DNA of 64,000 nt from an uncultured Clostridia bacterium (lineage in GTDB: Bacteria; Bacillota; Clostridia; Christensenellales; Borkfalkiaceae). Where the stretch lies: the NCBI GenBank assembly GCA_944367535.1, contig CALVWQ010000003.1, positions 1 to 64,000 on the forward strand. The letters run 5' to 3'. How positions within the stretch are numbered: the first letter of the stretch is position 1; every line of letters starts with the position of its first letter. The notes below the pieces were generated by a model that worked only from the letters and a program-made list of their open reading frames with translations, was not told the DNA's origin and searched no databases. Positions 24,410-33,113 of the stretch are shown here, piece by piece. Both the position numbers and the translations under genes were made by a program.

Positions 24410-25348
24410 ATGGAATTTACTGGAAAGACGGTGAAAGAGGCGACGGAAGCGGGGCTCGCGGAACTCGGATTAAAGGCGGAAGAGGCGGAAATCGTCGTCA
24501 AAGAAGAGCCTGTCAAAGGGCTTTTCGGCAGATTGAAAGGACAGGCGGTTGTTGATATAACCCCCAAGCAAATCGAAGAAGCAAAAGAAGAAAAGGAAGA
24601 AGAGAAAAAAGAAAAGACAGAAAAAAAGAAAGGCGCGGCTAAAACCCAGAAAAAAGCCGTAAAAGAAGATGACAAATGCGCCGAAGCGGAATTTTTGAAA
24701 AAAGTGTTGGAATATCTTGAAATTCCCGCCGAAATAGAACTGCGTTACGACAACGAAAAAGAAAATCTCACACTCATTACCGATTCGTCGTCGTCGGTAA
24801 TCGGATACCGCGGCGAAGTACTGGACGCATTGCAGACGCTTACCGGAGCAATTGCCAACATCGGCAACAAAGTATATCGCAAAGTCGTCGTTGACTGCGA
24901 AAATTACCGTGACAGACGCGAGGAAACACTCATAAAACTCGCTAAACGCCTCGAAGAAAAGGCAACCGACATGAGAAGAGAAGTACATCTCGAACCCATG
25001 TCCCCCTTTGAAAGACGCATCATTCACACCGCGCTGGCCGAAAGCACTACGGTAACGACGAGAAGCGAAGGAAAAGAACCTAACAGATTCGTGATTATCG
25101 TCCCCAACGACCTAGACGAATTCAGCAGACCTTATAACGCGGGAATGAATCGCGGGTCTTCGCAGAAGAAAAACGGAGGTTTTTCGGGCGAGCGCAGAAA
25201 AAGAGATTTTTCCGGCAAAGGCGACAGGCGCGGAAGTCATGACAGGCGAGGTTCCGAAAGACGCATGAGCGGATTCTCGGAAGAAAAGAGAAAATCGTCT
25301 TTCGGTTTCGGTACTTATCTCGGAAACAGTTTTAAGGATAAAGACTGA
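24410..25348 (+). CDS. jag: RNA-binding protein Jag/KhpB (SpoIIIJ-associated)
   Basis: 312 residues. Domain order: Jag_N (~1-50, MEFTGKTVKEATEAGLAELG), a Lys/Glu-rich coiled linker (~55-90), a KH domain (~95-165, VIGYRGEVLDALQTL) and R3H (~175-235, LEPMSPFERRIIHTAL). A ~75-residue Arg/Gly/Ser-rich tail is longer than usual. Jag binds RNA with KhpA and influences cell division and envelope growth. It lies downstream of yidC, as is typical. The mnmE gene that normally follows is absent. Confidence 0.93.
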   Translation: MEFTGKTVKEATEAGLAELGLKAEEAEIVVKEEPVKGLFGRLKGQAVVDITPKQIEEAKEEKEEEKKEKTEKKKGAAKTQKKAVKEDDKCAEAEFLKKVLEYLEIPAEIELRYDNEKENLTLITDSSSSVIGYRGEVLDALQTLTGAIANIGNKVYRKVVVDCENYRDRREETLIKLAKRLEEKATDMRREVHLEPMSPFERRIIHTALAESTTVTTRSEGKEPNRFVIIVPNDLDEFSRPYNAGMNRGSSQKKNGGFSGERRKRDFSGKGDRRGSHDRRGSERRMSGFSEEKRKSSFGFGTYLGNSFKDKD

Positions 25349-25887
25349 AAATTTTCGGTTAAAATTCGTGAATTTATTGCTCGTTTCAGGTTATTTGCCG
25401 ATAAATGTATTATCGGGACAGTTTTAATGCGGCAGTACTTGCGGTAATTTTCTGAAATTCCATGCGAAAGAATATTTACTGTTGAATCGCACAGGGAAAA
25501 AAACATATTTGCAAGTCGAAATAACCGTTATAAAGAGACAGTTCAGAATTTATCCGTATTTACATTATTTATCCGTTTTTACAATTAAAAAATTTTCCGC
25601 TCCTACGATTTCGTAGGAGCGGAAATTTTTTGTTTTGCTTTTATTTTCGGAAACGAAATGTATTTTAATTTGTATTTTAAAAATGAATTTTGCGCAATTT
25701 AAAACAAAGTAATATTTATAAAATTATTATAAAACATAACACGCCGCCGATTAAAAATTCAGACGCGGAAAAGTAGTTATTATTTTAATCAAAGGGCGTG
25801 AGCGTCCTTTATAATGCGATATCAAAGCCACTCCTTTTCGTGCTTTTCATCCGCTTGATTCTGTTAATGTTTTTTATGTATATACTG
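25349..25887. other. Intergenic region after jag
   Basis: Non-coding by inspection. It contains the terminator at 25587-25631 and otherwise AT-rich sequence with no recognisable gene. Confidence 0.6.
25587..25631. terminator. Strong intrinsic terminator
   Basis: Stem TTTTCCGCTCCTACGA / TCGTAGGAGCGGAAA flanked by A and T tracts, about 240 bp past jag. Symmetric, so bidirectional. Confidence 0.8.
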
Positions 25888-26946
25888 TTAATGTAGGGAA
25901 AGAAATTCTTCTTTTTCTATTTCATATATGAGATGAGGTATTTTTTTATCGTCCCAGACTTTTATTGTCTCCCCCGTTATTTTCATTCCGAGTTTTTCCG
26001 CCACTTTACGAGAGGCAAAGTTTTGAGGGCGTATTTCCGCTATAACGCTTTCGCTTCCGAGATAATCGAAAGTGTATTTAAGCATAGTCAGTGCGCCTTC
26101 TTCTGCAAATCCTTTGCCGAAAAATTTCTTTTTAAGCATATATCCGAGCCCTAATCGTATTTTTCCATCTATATTCTCACTTAAAAGCCCTATCTGTCCC
26201 ACCGTTTCCCCGCTTCTTTTATCGACGGCGAGAAAATAATCATAACCTCTTTCCGAATATCCCGTCAATCGTTTTTTTATCCATTCGCTTATCTCTCTTT
26301 CTGAAAAAGTTCTCTCCCATGCGTACATTACTTCGGGGTCTTTGAGCATTTCTTCTATATCCGCATAATCTCTTTTTTTCATAAGCCGAAAAATAAGTCT
26401 TTCGCTCTCGGCGATTTGATAAGGGTCTATAACGGAATTGTAACTCGTATCGGAGATAATCGCGTTATAGCCGCAGCCGCGATTATAAAACGCGTTGATA
26501 TATTTTTTGTTTTCCGAAACGAGATATCCAGGCGTTATATTTCCAGAAGAATCGTCATTTTTACGGGTTTCCGCATCGTTTGCGTGTTTGATTATATCTT
26601 TAAATCGGGAATATATGTATTTATCTGTCATGGCAAGACAGTAAAACCTTATATGAGCGAGATATTCTTTTCCGAAATCATTTTTCCAATCGGGAGGAAC
26701 ATAACAGCCCTCAATGGTCAGATTCTGACGATTTTCTACGGCGGTTTTTATTATTTCACGGGTTATCGGCCACAGAAAGTCTGTCAGTTTTTCATCGTCG
26801 TAAGGTGTAAGAGATGTGTTTTTACTGCGGATTAGTCCCATTTTTAGATAGTCCGTGCCTATATAGTTAAATCCGAATTTTTTTAGAAGGTTCCGCGCTG
26901 CGCGGGTCTTTCCCGTGTGAGTTGCTCCCGTTATCAGTATTATCAT
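25888..26946 (-). CDS. P-loop kinase-like / GNAT acetyltransferase fusion
   Basis: 352 residues with two domains. Residues 1-175 form a small P-loop kinase-like domain with Walker A GATHTGKT at 7-14 and DYLKMGLIRSKN after it, resembling nucleotide- or 2-phosphoglycerate-kinase-like proteins. Residues ~181-350 are a GNAT N-acetyltransferase of the RimJ/RimL type (SERLIFRLMKKRDYADIEEM; acetyl-CoA site around KKFFGKGFAEEGA). Both parts look intact in one frame. Substrates are unknown. The gene stands alone, with a 224-bp gap to ktrB. Confidence 0.75.
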   Translation of the reverse strand: MIILITGATHTGKTRAARNLLKKFGFNYIGTDYLKMGLIRSKNTSLTPYDDEKLTDFLWPITREIIKTAVENRQNLTIEGCYVPPDWKNDFGKEYLAHIRFYCLAMTDKYIYSRFKDIIKHANDAETRKNDDSSGNITPGYLVSENKKYINAFYNRGCGYNAIISDTSYNSVIDPYQIAESERLIFRLMKKRDYADIEEMLKDPEVMYAWERTFSEREISEWIKKRLTGYSERGYDYFLAVDKRSGETVGQIGLLSENIDGKIRLGLGYMLKKKFFGKGFAEEGALTMLKYTFDYLGSESVIAEIRPQNFASRKVAEKLGMKITGETIKVWDDKKIPHLIYEIEKEEFLSLH

Positions 26947-27070
26947 TGTTTTCTCCCGTATTTTAAGAGAATTTTAACATAAATGCCTTAAAAATGCAAA
27001 CATTCGCGTTAAAGATCACCTTTATAGTTTTTTTCGGATGTTTATCGGAAATGCTTAAACCGCCATTCAT

Positions 27071-27099
27071 TTGACAAAGATGAGTTAATTTGATAAAAT
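27071..27099 (+). promoter_or_regulatory. ktrB promoter
   Basis: TTGACA, a 17-bp spacer and TAAAAT upstream of the potassium uptake genes. I see no clear c-di-AMP riboswitch fold in the ~70-nt leader. Confidence 0.55.
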
Positions 27100-27170
27100 A
27101 TAATGCAAATCGATAATTTTAGCGGCTATAATTTAATTTCGGGTGTAAAAATCCTTTCGGCAGGTGCGGC

Positions 27171-28520
27171 TTGGAAGATTTAAAAATACGTAGAAAGTTA
27201 AGGCTCAACTCATATCAGATAATATTACTCGGATTCGCTCTTACCATTCTCGTGGGCAGCGGACTTTTGTTGCTTCCTTTTGCCTCAAAGGGTGAAAGCG
27301 CGTCATTCGGCGACGCTCTTTTCACGGCTACTTCCGCCGTCTGCGTAACGGGACTGGTTGTAAGGGATACCGCTTCGTCATGGTCCGGGTTCGGTCAGGC
27401 GGTGATAATCATACTTATTCAGGTAGGCGGCGTGGGAATAATCACGGTAGTTGCGTGGATAGCGAGATTTACGGGCTATAAGATAGGGCTTTTACAGAGA
27501 AGCACTCTTCAAGAAGCGATTTCGGCACATAAAGTCGGCAGTATTTTAAGGCTCTCGCTTTTTGTTCTTAAAGCGACCCTTGTGGTGGAATTTGTGGGAG
27601 CGGTGTTGCTTTTCCCCGTCATGAACGCGCAGTTCGGCTTTCTTAAAGGTGTGTGGTATTCGGTTTTTCACTCGATATCGGCGTTCTGCAACGCGGGGTT
27701 TGACTTAATGGGTGTTAAGGAGCCTTATTCTTCGGTTTGTTCGTTTGTGGGAAATCCGCTTCTGAATCTAACCATCATGCTCCTTATAATCACGGGCGGA
27801 CTGGGATTTGTCACATGGAACGATATTCGTGCACACAAATTCAGATTCAGAAAGTACGGATTGCAAAGTAAGATTATTATTGTCTGTACGCTGGTATTGA
27901 TATTTGTACCGGCTGTATATTTTTTCTTTGCGGAATTTTCTTCCGAAAGATGGAAAGAACTTACTGTCGGCGAAAAGATACTCGCCTCTTTATTTCAGTC
28001 GGTTACGACGCGTACCGCGGGATTTAACAGTGTGGATTTGACAAAACTGGCGGAAACTTCACTGCTTTTAATGATTATTTTAATGCTGATAGGTGCGGCG
28101 CCCGGTTCGACCGCGGGAGGTATGAAAACAACGACCGTGGCAATTATTTTCGCGACGCTGTTTTCGGTGCTTAAACGGCGCGGCGACACGCGTGTTTTCG
28201 GCAGAAGAATCGCCGATTCGACCATAAAAGTCGCCGTTTCGGTTTTTTTAATGTATATCTCGCTTTTTACGCTCGGAGGGTTTGTAATAAGCGCGGCGGA
28301 GGGGCTTCCCCTGCTTTCATGTATGTTTGAAACGGCGTCTGCAATAGGCACGGTGGGACTTTCGCTCGGAATTACCCCTTCGCTGGGAGTGCTTTCAAAA
28401 ATAATACTCATACTTTTGATGTTTTTCGGGAGAGTAGGCGGCCTGACAATAATGTTTGCGGTTATCGCTCAAAAACCCGATACGGGAGCTAAATTACCCG
28501 AAGAAAAAATATCCGTTTAG
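27171..28520 (+). CDS. ktrB: Potassium uptake channel subunit (KtrB/TrkH)
   Basis: A 449-residue integral membrane protein of the Trk/Ktr family, with four M1-P-M2 repeats forming one potassium pore. The first P-loop reads TATSAVCVTGLVVRDT (~46-62). Further selectivity-filter glycines are in SAFCNAGFDLMG, VTTRTAGFNSVD and ETASAIGTVGLSLG. It pairs with the KtrA gating subunit encoded 10 bp downstream. The start is TTG at the native N-terminus (EDLKIRRKLRLNSY). Sodium-coupled K+ uptake is the family function. Confidence 0.92.
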   Translation: MEDLKIRRKLRLNSYQIILLGFALTILVGSGLLLLPFASKGESASFGDALFTATSAVCVTGLVVRDTASSWSGFGQAVIIILIQVGGVGIITVVAWIARFTGYKIGLLQRSTLQEAISAHKVGSILRLSLFVLKATLVVEFVGAVLLFPVMNAQFGFLKGVWYSVFHSISAFCNAGFDLMGVKEPYSSVCSFVGNPLLNLTIMLLIITGGLGFVTWNDIRAHKFRFRKYGLQSKIIIVCTLVLIFVPAVYFFFAEFSSERWKELTVGEKILASLFQSVTTRTAGFNSVDLTKLAETSLLLMIILMLIGAAPGSTAGGMKTTTVAIIFATLFSVLKRRGDTRVFGRRIADSTIKVAVSVFLMYISLFTLGGFVISAAEGLPLLSCMFETASAIGTVGLSLGITPSLGVLSKIILILLMFFGRVGGLTIMFAVIAQKPDTGAKLPEEKISV

Positions 28521-28530
28521 GAGACAGTTT

Positions 28531-29178
28531 ATGAAAAGCGTTTTACTTATAGGGCTCGGCAGGTTCGGTCAGAATGTGGCGAAAAAACTCTGCGAGTTAA
28601 AACATCAGGTCATGGCGGTGGACAAAGACGAATCGCGCGTCAATGCCGTCTTGCAGTATGTTACCAATGCACAGATAGGCGACAGCACGAGCGAAGTGTT
28701 TTTGCAGGATTTGGGAGTGAGAAATTATGACCTCTGCATAGTCGCTATCGGCGACAATTTTCAAAATTCGCTTGAAACCACATCGCTTTTAAAAGACCTC
28801 GGAGCGAAATTCGTGGTCGCGAGAGCGACGAGAGACGTTCACGCCAAGTTCCTTTTGAGAAACGGCGCGGATGAGATAGTTTATCCCGAACGCCAACTCG
28901 CAAACTGGGTGGCGGTCAGATATACCGCAGACCACATCTCGGATTACGTCGCACTTGACGAGGAGCACGCAATCTTCGAACTCGAAGTGCCCAAAAACTG
29001 GACGGGCAAAACCATAGGCGAACTCGAAGTCAGAAAAAAATATAATCTTAATATCCTCGGTACAAAAAAGGATAAAGACATGATTTTATCCGTAACCCCC
29101 GATACGATTCTTTCTTCCGATGTAAAACTTATGGTGCTCGGAAGTTTTAAAGACGTTCAGAAATGTTTCAGAATATGA
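28531..29178 (+). CDS. ktrA: Potassium uptake regulatory subunit (KtrA/TrkA)
   Basis: 215 residues from ATG at 28531, chosen for the TAGGAGACAG ribosome binding site; a longer frame from 28456 overlaps ktrB. The N-terminal RCK domain has the Rossmann motif IGLGRFGQNVA and an acidic AVDKDE end of beta-2. The C-terminal RCK_C/TrkA_C domain (~135-215) can bind c-di-AMP in relatives. It gates KtrB in response to nucleotide. Confidence 0.93.
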   Translation: MKSVLLIGLGRFGQNVAKKLCELKHQVMAVDKDESRVNAVLQYVTNAQIGDSTSEVFLQDLGVRNYDLCIVAIGDNFQNSLETTSLLKDLGAKFVVARATRDVHAKFLLRNGADEIVYPERQLANWVAVRYTADHISDYVALDEEHAIFELEVPKNWTGKTIGELEVRKKYNLNILGTKKDKDMILSVTPDTILSSDVKLMVLGSFKDVQKCFRI

Positions 29179-29265
29179 TTTAAACGGTTTTAGTGCTTTT
29201 ATTCGCTTTACAAGTCCGATTTGATTATGCTAAAATGGTAAAAATTAAATTTTGGGAGAATCATT

Positions 29266-29577
29266 ATGGAAGTAAAAATCACTTCGGAAAATTTCGATAA
29301 AGAAATAATAAACGAACAAACGCCCGTTATCGTCGATTTTTGGGCGACGTGGTGCGGACCCTGCCGTATGGTGGCGCCAGAACTCGAAAGACTTGACACC
29401 AAGTTAAACGGAAAGGTAAAAATAGGAAAAATAAATGTCGACGAGCAGCCTTCCCTCGCGGTCAAATACCGCGTGGAAGCAATTCCTACTATAATATTGT
29501 TCGATAAAGGCGAAATTAAAGATAAAATCGTCGGATACGCTACCGCGGAAGAAATCGAAAACAAGTTTTTCGGCTGA
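29266..29577 (+). CDS. trxA: Thioredoxin
   Basis: 103-residue cytosolic disulfide reductase with the active site WCGPC at 29-33 and the cis-proline segment EAIPTIIL. Normal length. It has its own ribosome binding site (GGGAG) and follows an 87-bp gap after ktrA. A terminator lies downstream at 29658-29691. No thioredoxin reductase lies nearby. Confidence 0.93.
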   Translation: MEVKITSENFDKEIINEQTPVIVDFWATWCGPCRMVAPELERLDTKLNGKVKIGKINVDEQPSLAVKYRVEAIPTIILFDKGEIKDKIVGYATAEEIENKFFG

Positions 29578-29657
29578 AATTTTTTGTGTTCGCCGAGACG
29601 AAAATACGGCGTAAGAAAAGAAACTTAAAGCGCCGAGCGTCGAAAAAAGATAATCAA

Positions 29658-29691
29658 ACGCCGCGAGACGGGAATAAACGTCTCGCGGCGT
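29658..29691. terminator. Intrinsic terminator
   Basis: Perfect 13-bp stem ACGCCGCGAGACG / CGTCTCGCGGCGT with an 8-nt loop, followed by TTTT, after thioredoxin. Confidence 0.85.
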
Positions 29692-29762
29692 CTTTTAAAA
29701 TATTGTAAAATACAAAATTTTGTATTATAATATAAAAAATAAGTTTTTAAAAATGAGCAGAA

Positions 29763-30326
29763 ATGGAAGAAAAAGAATTTTTTGAATTGATAAAAAAAGA
29801 CGGTTATGTGAAGGCAGGTTCGCCGATGCATCAAGTCATGCATTCTCTTGCCGACAGGGCGCGCAGGATAACGGGAAAAATGAACGACGGATATCGCACT
29901 CCCCAAGAACTCCGCGCACTCTTTTCCGAACTTACCGGTAAAAAGGTCGATGAATCTTTCAATCTGTTTCCCCCTTTTTATACCGACTGCGGAAAAAACA
30001 TCTCGGTGGGCAAAAACGTATTTGTAAATGCAGGCTGCTGTTTTCAGGACCAGGCCGGAATAACAGTCGGTGACGGCGCGCTAATCGGGCATCAAGTGGT
30101 CATAGCCACGTTAAATCACGACCTCGACCCCGAAAATCGGGCGAGTATGATTCCTGCACCCGTCGTAATAGGAAAAAATGTTTGGATAGGCTCGCACGCC
30201 ACCGTCCTTGCGGGCGTAACCGTGGGGGATAATTCGGTGATGGCGGCGGGAGCGGTCGTAACCAAAGACGTACCACCGTCCGTCGTCGTGGCGGGTGTGC
30301 CCGCACGGGTAATAAAAAAATTATAA
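29763..30326 (+). CDS. Hexapeptide-repeat sugar O-acetyltransferase
   Basis: 187 residues of the maltose/galactoside acetyltransferase (Maa/LacA) type. It has the N-terminal mac domain (~5-60), then left-handed beta-helix hexapeptides (NISVGKNVFVNAGCCFQD; VIGKNVWIGSHATVLAGVTV) and the catalytic His in LIGHQVVIATLNHD. It transfers acetyl from acetyl-CoA to a sugar hydroxyl. It appears monocistronic, between two terminator-like regions. The exact acceptor is unknown. Confidence 0.85.
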   Translation: MEEKEFFELIKKDGYVKAGSPMHQVMHSLADRARRITGKMNDGYRTPQELRALFSELTGKKVDESFNLFPPFYTDCGKNISVGKNVFVNAGCCFQDQAGITVGDGALIGHQVVIATLNHDLDPENRASMIPAPVVIGKNVWIGSHATVLAGVTVGDNSVMAAGAVVTKDVPPSVVVAGVPARVIKKL

Positions 30327-30477
30327 TCCCTTCGCCGAGGTTTTGCTCTGCCATACTCCTCCCCCGCTTATCTTTATTATCGAATTATTGCGGTTTTGAT
30401 AAGAGCCTGTATGCTGACGAAAAAAATTAAAATTTGTTATGATAAGTTTCCACGACACTAAAAAGGAGAATAAAAAA

Positions 30478-31014
30478 ATGAAAAAAGTATTTATAGTTTC
30501 ATCAAGCCCGAGGAAAGGCGGAAATTCCGATTTTCTTGCGGACAGATTCATTGAGGGCGCAAAGAGCGCCGGAAACGAGGTTTTGAAAGTCCGCACGGAT
30601 GAGACAGGGCTTAAATTCTGCACGGGCTGCATGTACTGTCAGACTTCGGGGAAATGCGTCTTATATGACGGAATGAACGAAATTTATTCCGCAGTCCGCG
30701 ATTCGGACGTGCTGGTCTTTGTGACACCCGTATACTATTATTCCGTCTCGGGACAGCTGAAAACTTTTCTCGACAGGCTAAACCCCCTGTTTTCGCAGGA
30801 CAACAGGTTTAAGGATGTCTATCTGATAGCGACGGCGGCGGATACCGACAAGCGCGCGGTTGACGGCGCCGTAAAGGCGGTTGAAGGCTGGGTCGAATGT
30901 TTTGACGGCGTGAGACTCAAAAAGGTTTTGCGCGGAACGGGGCTCGAAGCAAAGGGCGATGCGAAAAACTCCGCTTACGGCGATGAGGCTTTTGAAATGG
31001 GAAAAAACATTTAA
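30478..31014 (+). CDS. NAD(P)H-dependent FMN oxidoreductase, iron-sulfur flavoprotein type
   Basis: 178 residues from ATG at 30478 with AAAAGGAGAA upstream. Flavodoxin-like fold: the FMN phosphate loop is SSSPRKGGNSD (~6-16), followed by the cysteine cluster CTGCMYCQTSGKC (~51-63) and the second FMN-contact segment PVYYYSVSGQLKTFLDR. This matches NADPH-dependent FMN reductases and iron-sulfur flavoproteins of anaerobes. The physiological electron acceptor is unknown. Confidence 0.82.
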   Translation: MKKVFIVSSSPRKGGNSDFLADRFIEGAKSAGNEVLKVRTDETGLKFCTGCMYCQTSGKCVLYDGMNEIYSAVRDSDVLVFVTPVYYYSVSGQLKTFLDRLNPLFSQDNRFKDVYLIATAADTDKRAVDGAVKAVEGWVECFDGVRLKKVLRGTGLEAKGDAKNSAYGDEAFEMGKNI

Positions 31015-31137
31015 AAAGTAAAGCGGGCAAAAAAGTTAAAACGATATAAGCGCTTTAATAATTCAAAAACACAAAACTGCTAAAAACAGGACATTGAAAA
31101 GATAAAATAAAAAAGTAATATAAAAAGTTAGAAAGCC

Positions 31138-31169
31138 GCGCCCGCTCGGAAATATTTCCGAGCGGGCGC
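31138..31169. terminator. Inverted repeat, probable terminator
   Basis: A perfect 16+16 palindrome GCGCCCGCTCGGAAAT / ATTTCCGAGCGGGCGC between convergent genes. The T tract after it is short (GTTT), so termination is likely but not certain. Confidence 0.6.
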
Positions 31170-31217
31170 GCGTTTGCCTAAAAACATCAAGTTGTTATTT
31201 TAAAAGGTTTTAAGTTA

Positions 31218-31523
31218 TTATTTTATTATGTTTATGAAATTTTCGTAAGTGCCGCGGAAGAACATGAAAACGACTATCACTGCGAGAAGGGCGAGGAAAA
31301 TTATTCGGAAGATTATATTTCTCTTGCTCATTGCCTCAAATCCCACTATCGCGACCAGAAGCAGTGCGCCGTATGTACGTATGATTTCCAGAATGTCCGT
31401 TATTATCCCTTTCGGAATAAACGGGAACGATGCGTTGACGATAAGCAGCGCATAGACCACGACGAGCACCACGGCAAGTATTTCGCCCAGAATATCCCAG
31501 ATTTTTTCGGTACCTTTTAACAT
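31218..31523 (-). CDS. Small three-helix membrane protein
   Basis: 101 residues with hydrophobic segments at ~13-35, ~45-62 and ~70-90 (IIFRIIFLALLAVIVVFMFF). AGGAGGC precedes ATG, so translation is likely. No family is recognised. It stands alone between a terminator and a non-coding stretch. Confidence 0.6.
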   Translation of the reverse strand: MLKGTEKIWDILGEILAVVLVVVYALLIVNASFPFIPKGIITDILEIIRTYGALLLVAIVGFEAMSKRNIIFRIIFLALLAVIVVFMFFRGTYENFINIIK

Positions 31524-31897
31524 AAAAGCCTCCTTGAATTTATATAAAAGACATTTTAACTTAAAAATTCGGCTTTGTCAATCGGGTTTCGACAAATTTT
31601 TATGGTTTTTTCGTGCGGGAAACGTGTTATGGCGTTGCGGAATTAAACAATCCAATCAAATTTCTTATAAAAGATTAAATATATCAATAATCGGACGATT
31701 TTTTAAGAACTATTATAAAATTTTCCGCAAACGTCAAATCGAGAAAGGGAGAAAAAATGTAAAATGTAAAAAAATCAGAAAAAAATTATAAATACAACAT
31801 ACATTATAATCCGAAAACAATAAAACCATGAAAAACAGAAGTTTTTGAACTGCGCCGAAATAAGGGTTTAATTGTTTTTCGAAAAAGTTTGAAATGT
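31524..31897. other. Non-coding gap before recF 3' end
   Basis: 374 bp. An 85-codon plus-strand frame here is Lys/Arg-rich with no ribosome binding site and no family resemblance. I see nothing functional. Confidence 0.5.
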
Positions 31898-32995
31898 TTA
31901 AGACTGTGATTTTATAGCACCGTTTTCAATTACGGTCTTACGGTAACTTCTCGTCGCAAACACGCCGCGAGGGACTTCCGTGGAGGTGAAAATCGTCTGC
32001 AAATGGCCTACCGCGGAGAGCAGTTTTTTCTGTCTCGACTTGTCGAGTTCGGAAAGGACGTCGTCGAGGATAAGTATCGGGTATTCGCCGAATCTGTTAT
32101 AAAACAGTTCTGTTTCCGCGAGTTTTAATGCTAGCGCGACGGTGCGCTGCTGACCTTGCGACCCGAAGACGCGAGCGTCTTCGCCGTTTAATATAAATTT
32201 TATGTCGTCCCTGTGCGGACCTATGGAAGTAAAGCCCAGCCGCATATCTCTTTCCGTTGCGGTTTTAAGGTCTGAAAGTACCGCGAAAGTTATTTCTTCC
32301 GCGCTGCCGTAATATCCGCTTTCGGTTTTCATTTTCAAAGTTTCTTTCCCGCCCGACAAAAAAGCGTGTTTTTCCTCCGCCGTCGGACCTATCGCCGCCA
32401 GAAAATCGTTTCTTGCCCCTATTATCACCGCCGCGTTTCGGGCGAGCTGTTCGTCCCATACGGGGAGCGTTTCCAATATAACAGACCTGTCGGCGTCTTT
32501 TAAGAGATTATTTCTCTGAGACAGGATTTTATTGTATCGTTGCAGCGCGTAAAAATAGTTTTTGGACATCTGCGAAAGGGATATGTTCATGAATCTGCGT
32601 CTGTCCTCGGGGCTTTCCTGCACAAGTTTAAGTTCCGAAGGATTAAAAAACACACTGTGAATATTCCCCAGAAGTTCGCCTATTTTAAGCACTTCCAGCC
32701 CGTTGACAAACACCCTCTTTTTATCGTTGCGGCTGAATATTATTTTCACCGATACTTCGCCATAAGAGGACATTGCCGTGCCGGAAATTTCCGCATGCTC
32801 CTCGCCGTTTCTTACCACCAGCCTGTCGCGGCTGACGCGCGGAGAATAGCCCGTGCAGAGAAAAAATATCGCCTCTGCGGCGTTGGTTTTCCCCTGCGCG
32901 TTTCTGCCCGTGAGAAGATTTATTTTATCCGAAAATCCGAAGGTTTCTTCGCGATAGTTGCGGAAATTTTTAAGCAAAAGTTTCTCGATGTACAT
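31898..32995 (-). CDS. recF: DNA replication and repair protein RecF
   Basis: A 365-residue SMC-like ATPase that loads RecA at gaps. Walker A GRNAQGKT is at 30-37, the ABC signature region is GSQGQQRTVALALKLAE, and Walker B is LILDDVLSELD. Normal length. It is divergent from dnaA with a 118-bp gap, whereas recF usually follows dnaN on the same strand, so the origin operon has been rearranged. Ribosome binding is not obvious; the ATG at 32995 matches the conserved N-terminus (YIEKLLLKNFRNY). Confidence 0.94.
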   Translation of the reverse strand: MYIEKLLLKNFRNYREETFGFSDKINLLTGRNAQGKTNAAEAIFFLCTGYSPRVSRDRLVVRNGEEHAEISGTAMSSYGEVSVKIIFSRNDKKRVFVNGLEVLKIGELLGNIHSVFFNPSELKLVQESPEDRRRFMNISLSQMSKNYFYALQRYNKILSQRNNLLKDADRSVILETLPVWDEQLARNAAVIIGARNDFLAAIGPTAEEKHAFLSGGKETLKMKTESGYYGSAEEITFAVLSDLKTATERDMRLGFTSIGPHRDDIKFILNGEDARVFGSQGQQRTVALALKLAETELFYNRFGEYPILILDDVLSELDKSRQKKLLSAVGHLQTIFTSTEVPRGVFATRSYRKTVIENGAIKSQS

Positions 32996-33113
32996 AAAAT
33001 GAAAAAATTGTTTTTTAAAATTTTGTCGTAAAAACTTTATTTTATTTTAAAAATATTATATAATGTTTTTTACTCAAATGCAAACGAAAAAGTCTTTATA
33101 AAGGAAATGACAG

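Noticed and set aside
31534..31791. 85-codon plus-strand frame
   Set aside because: Lys/Arg-rich product, no ribosome binding site, no neighbour support.
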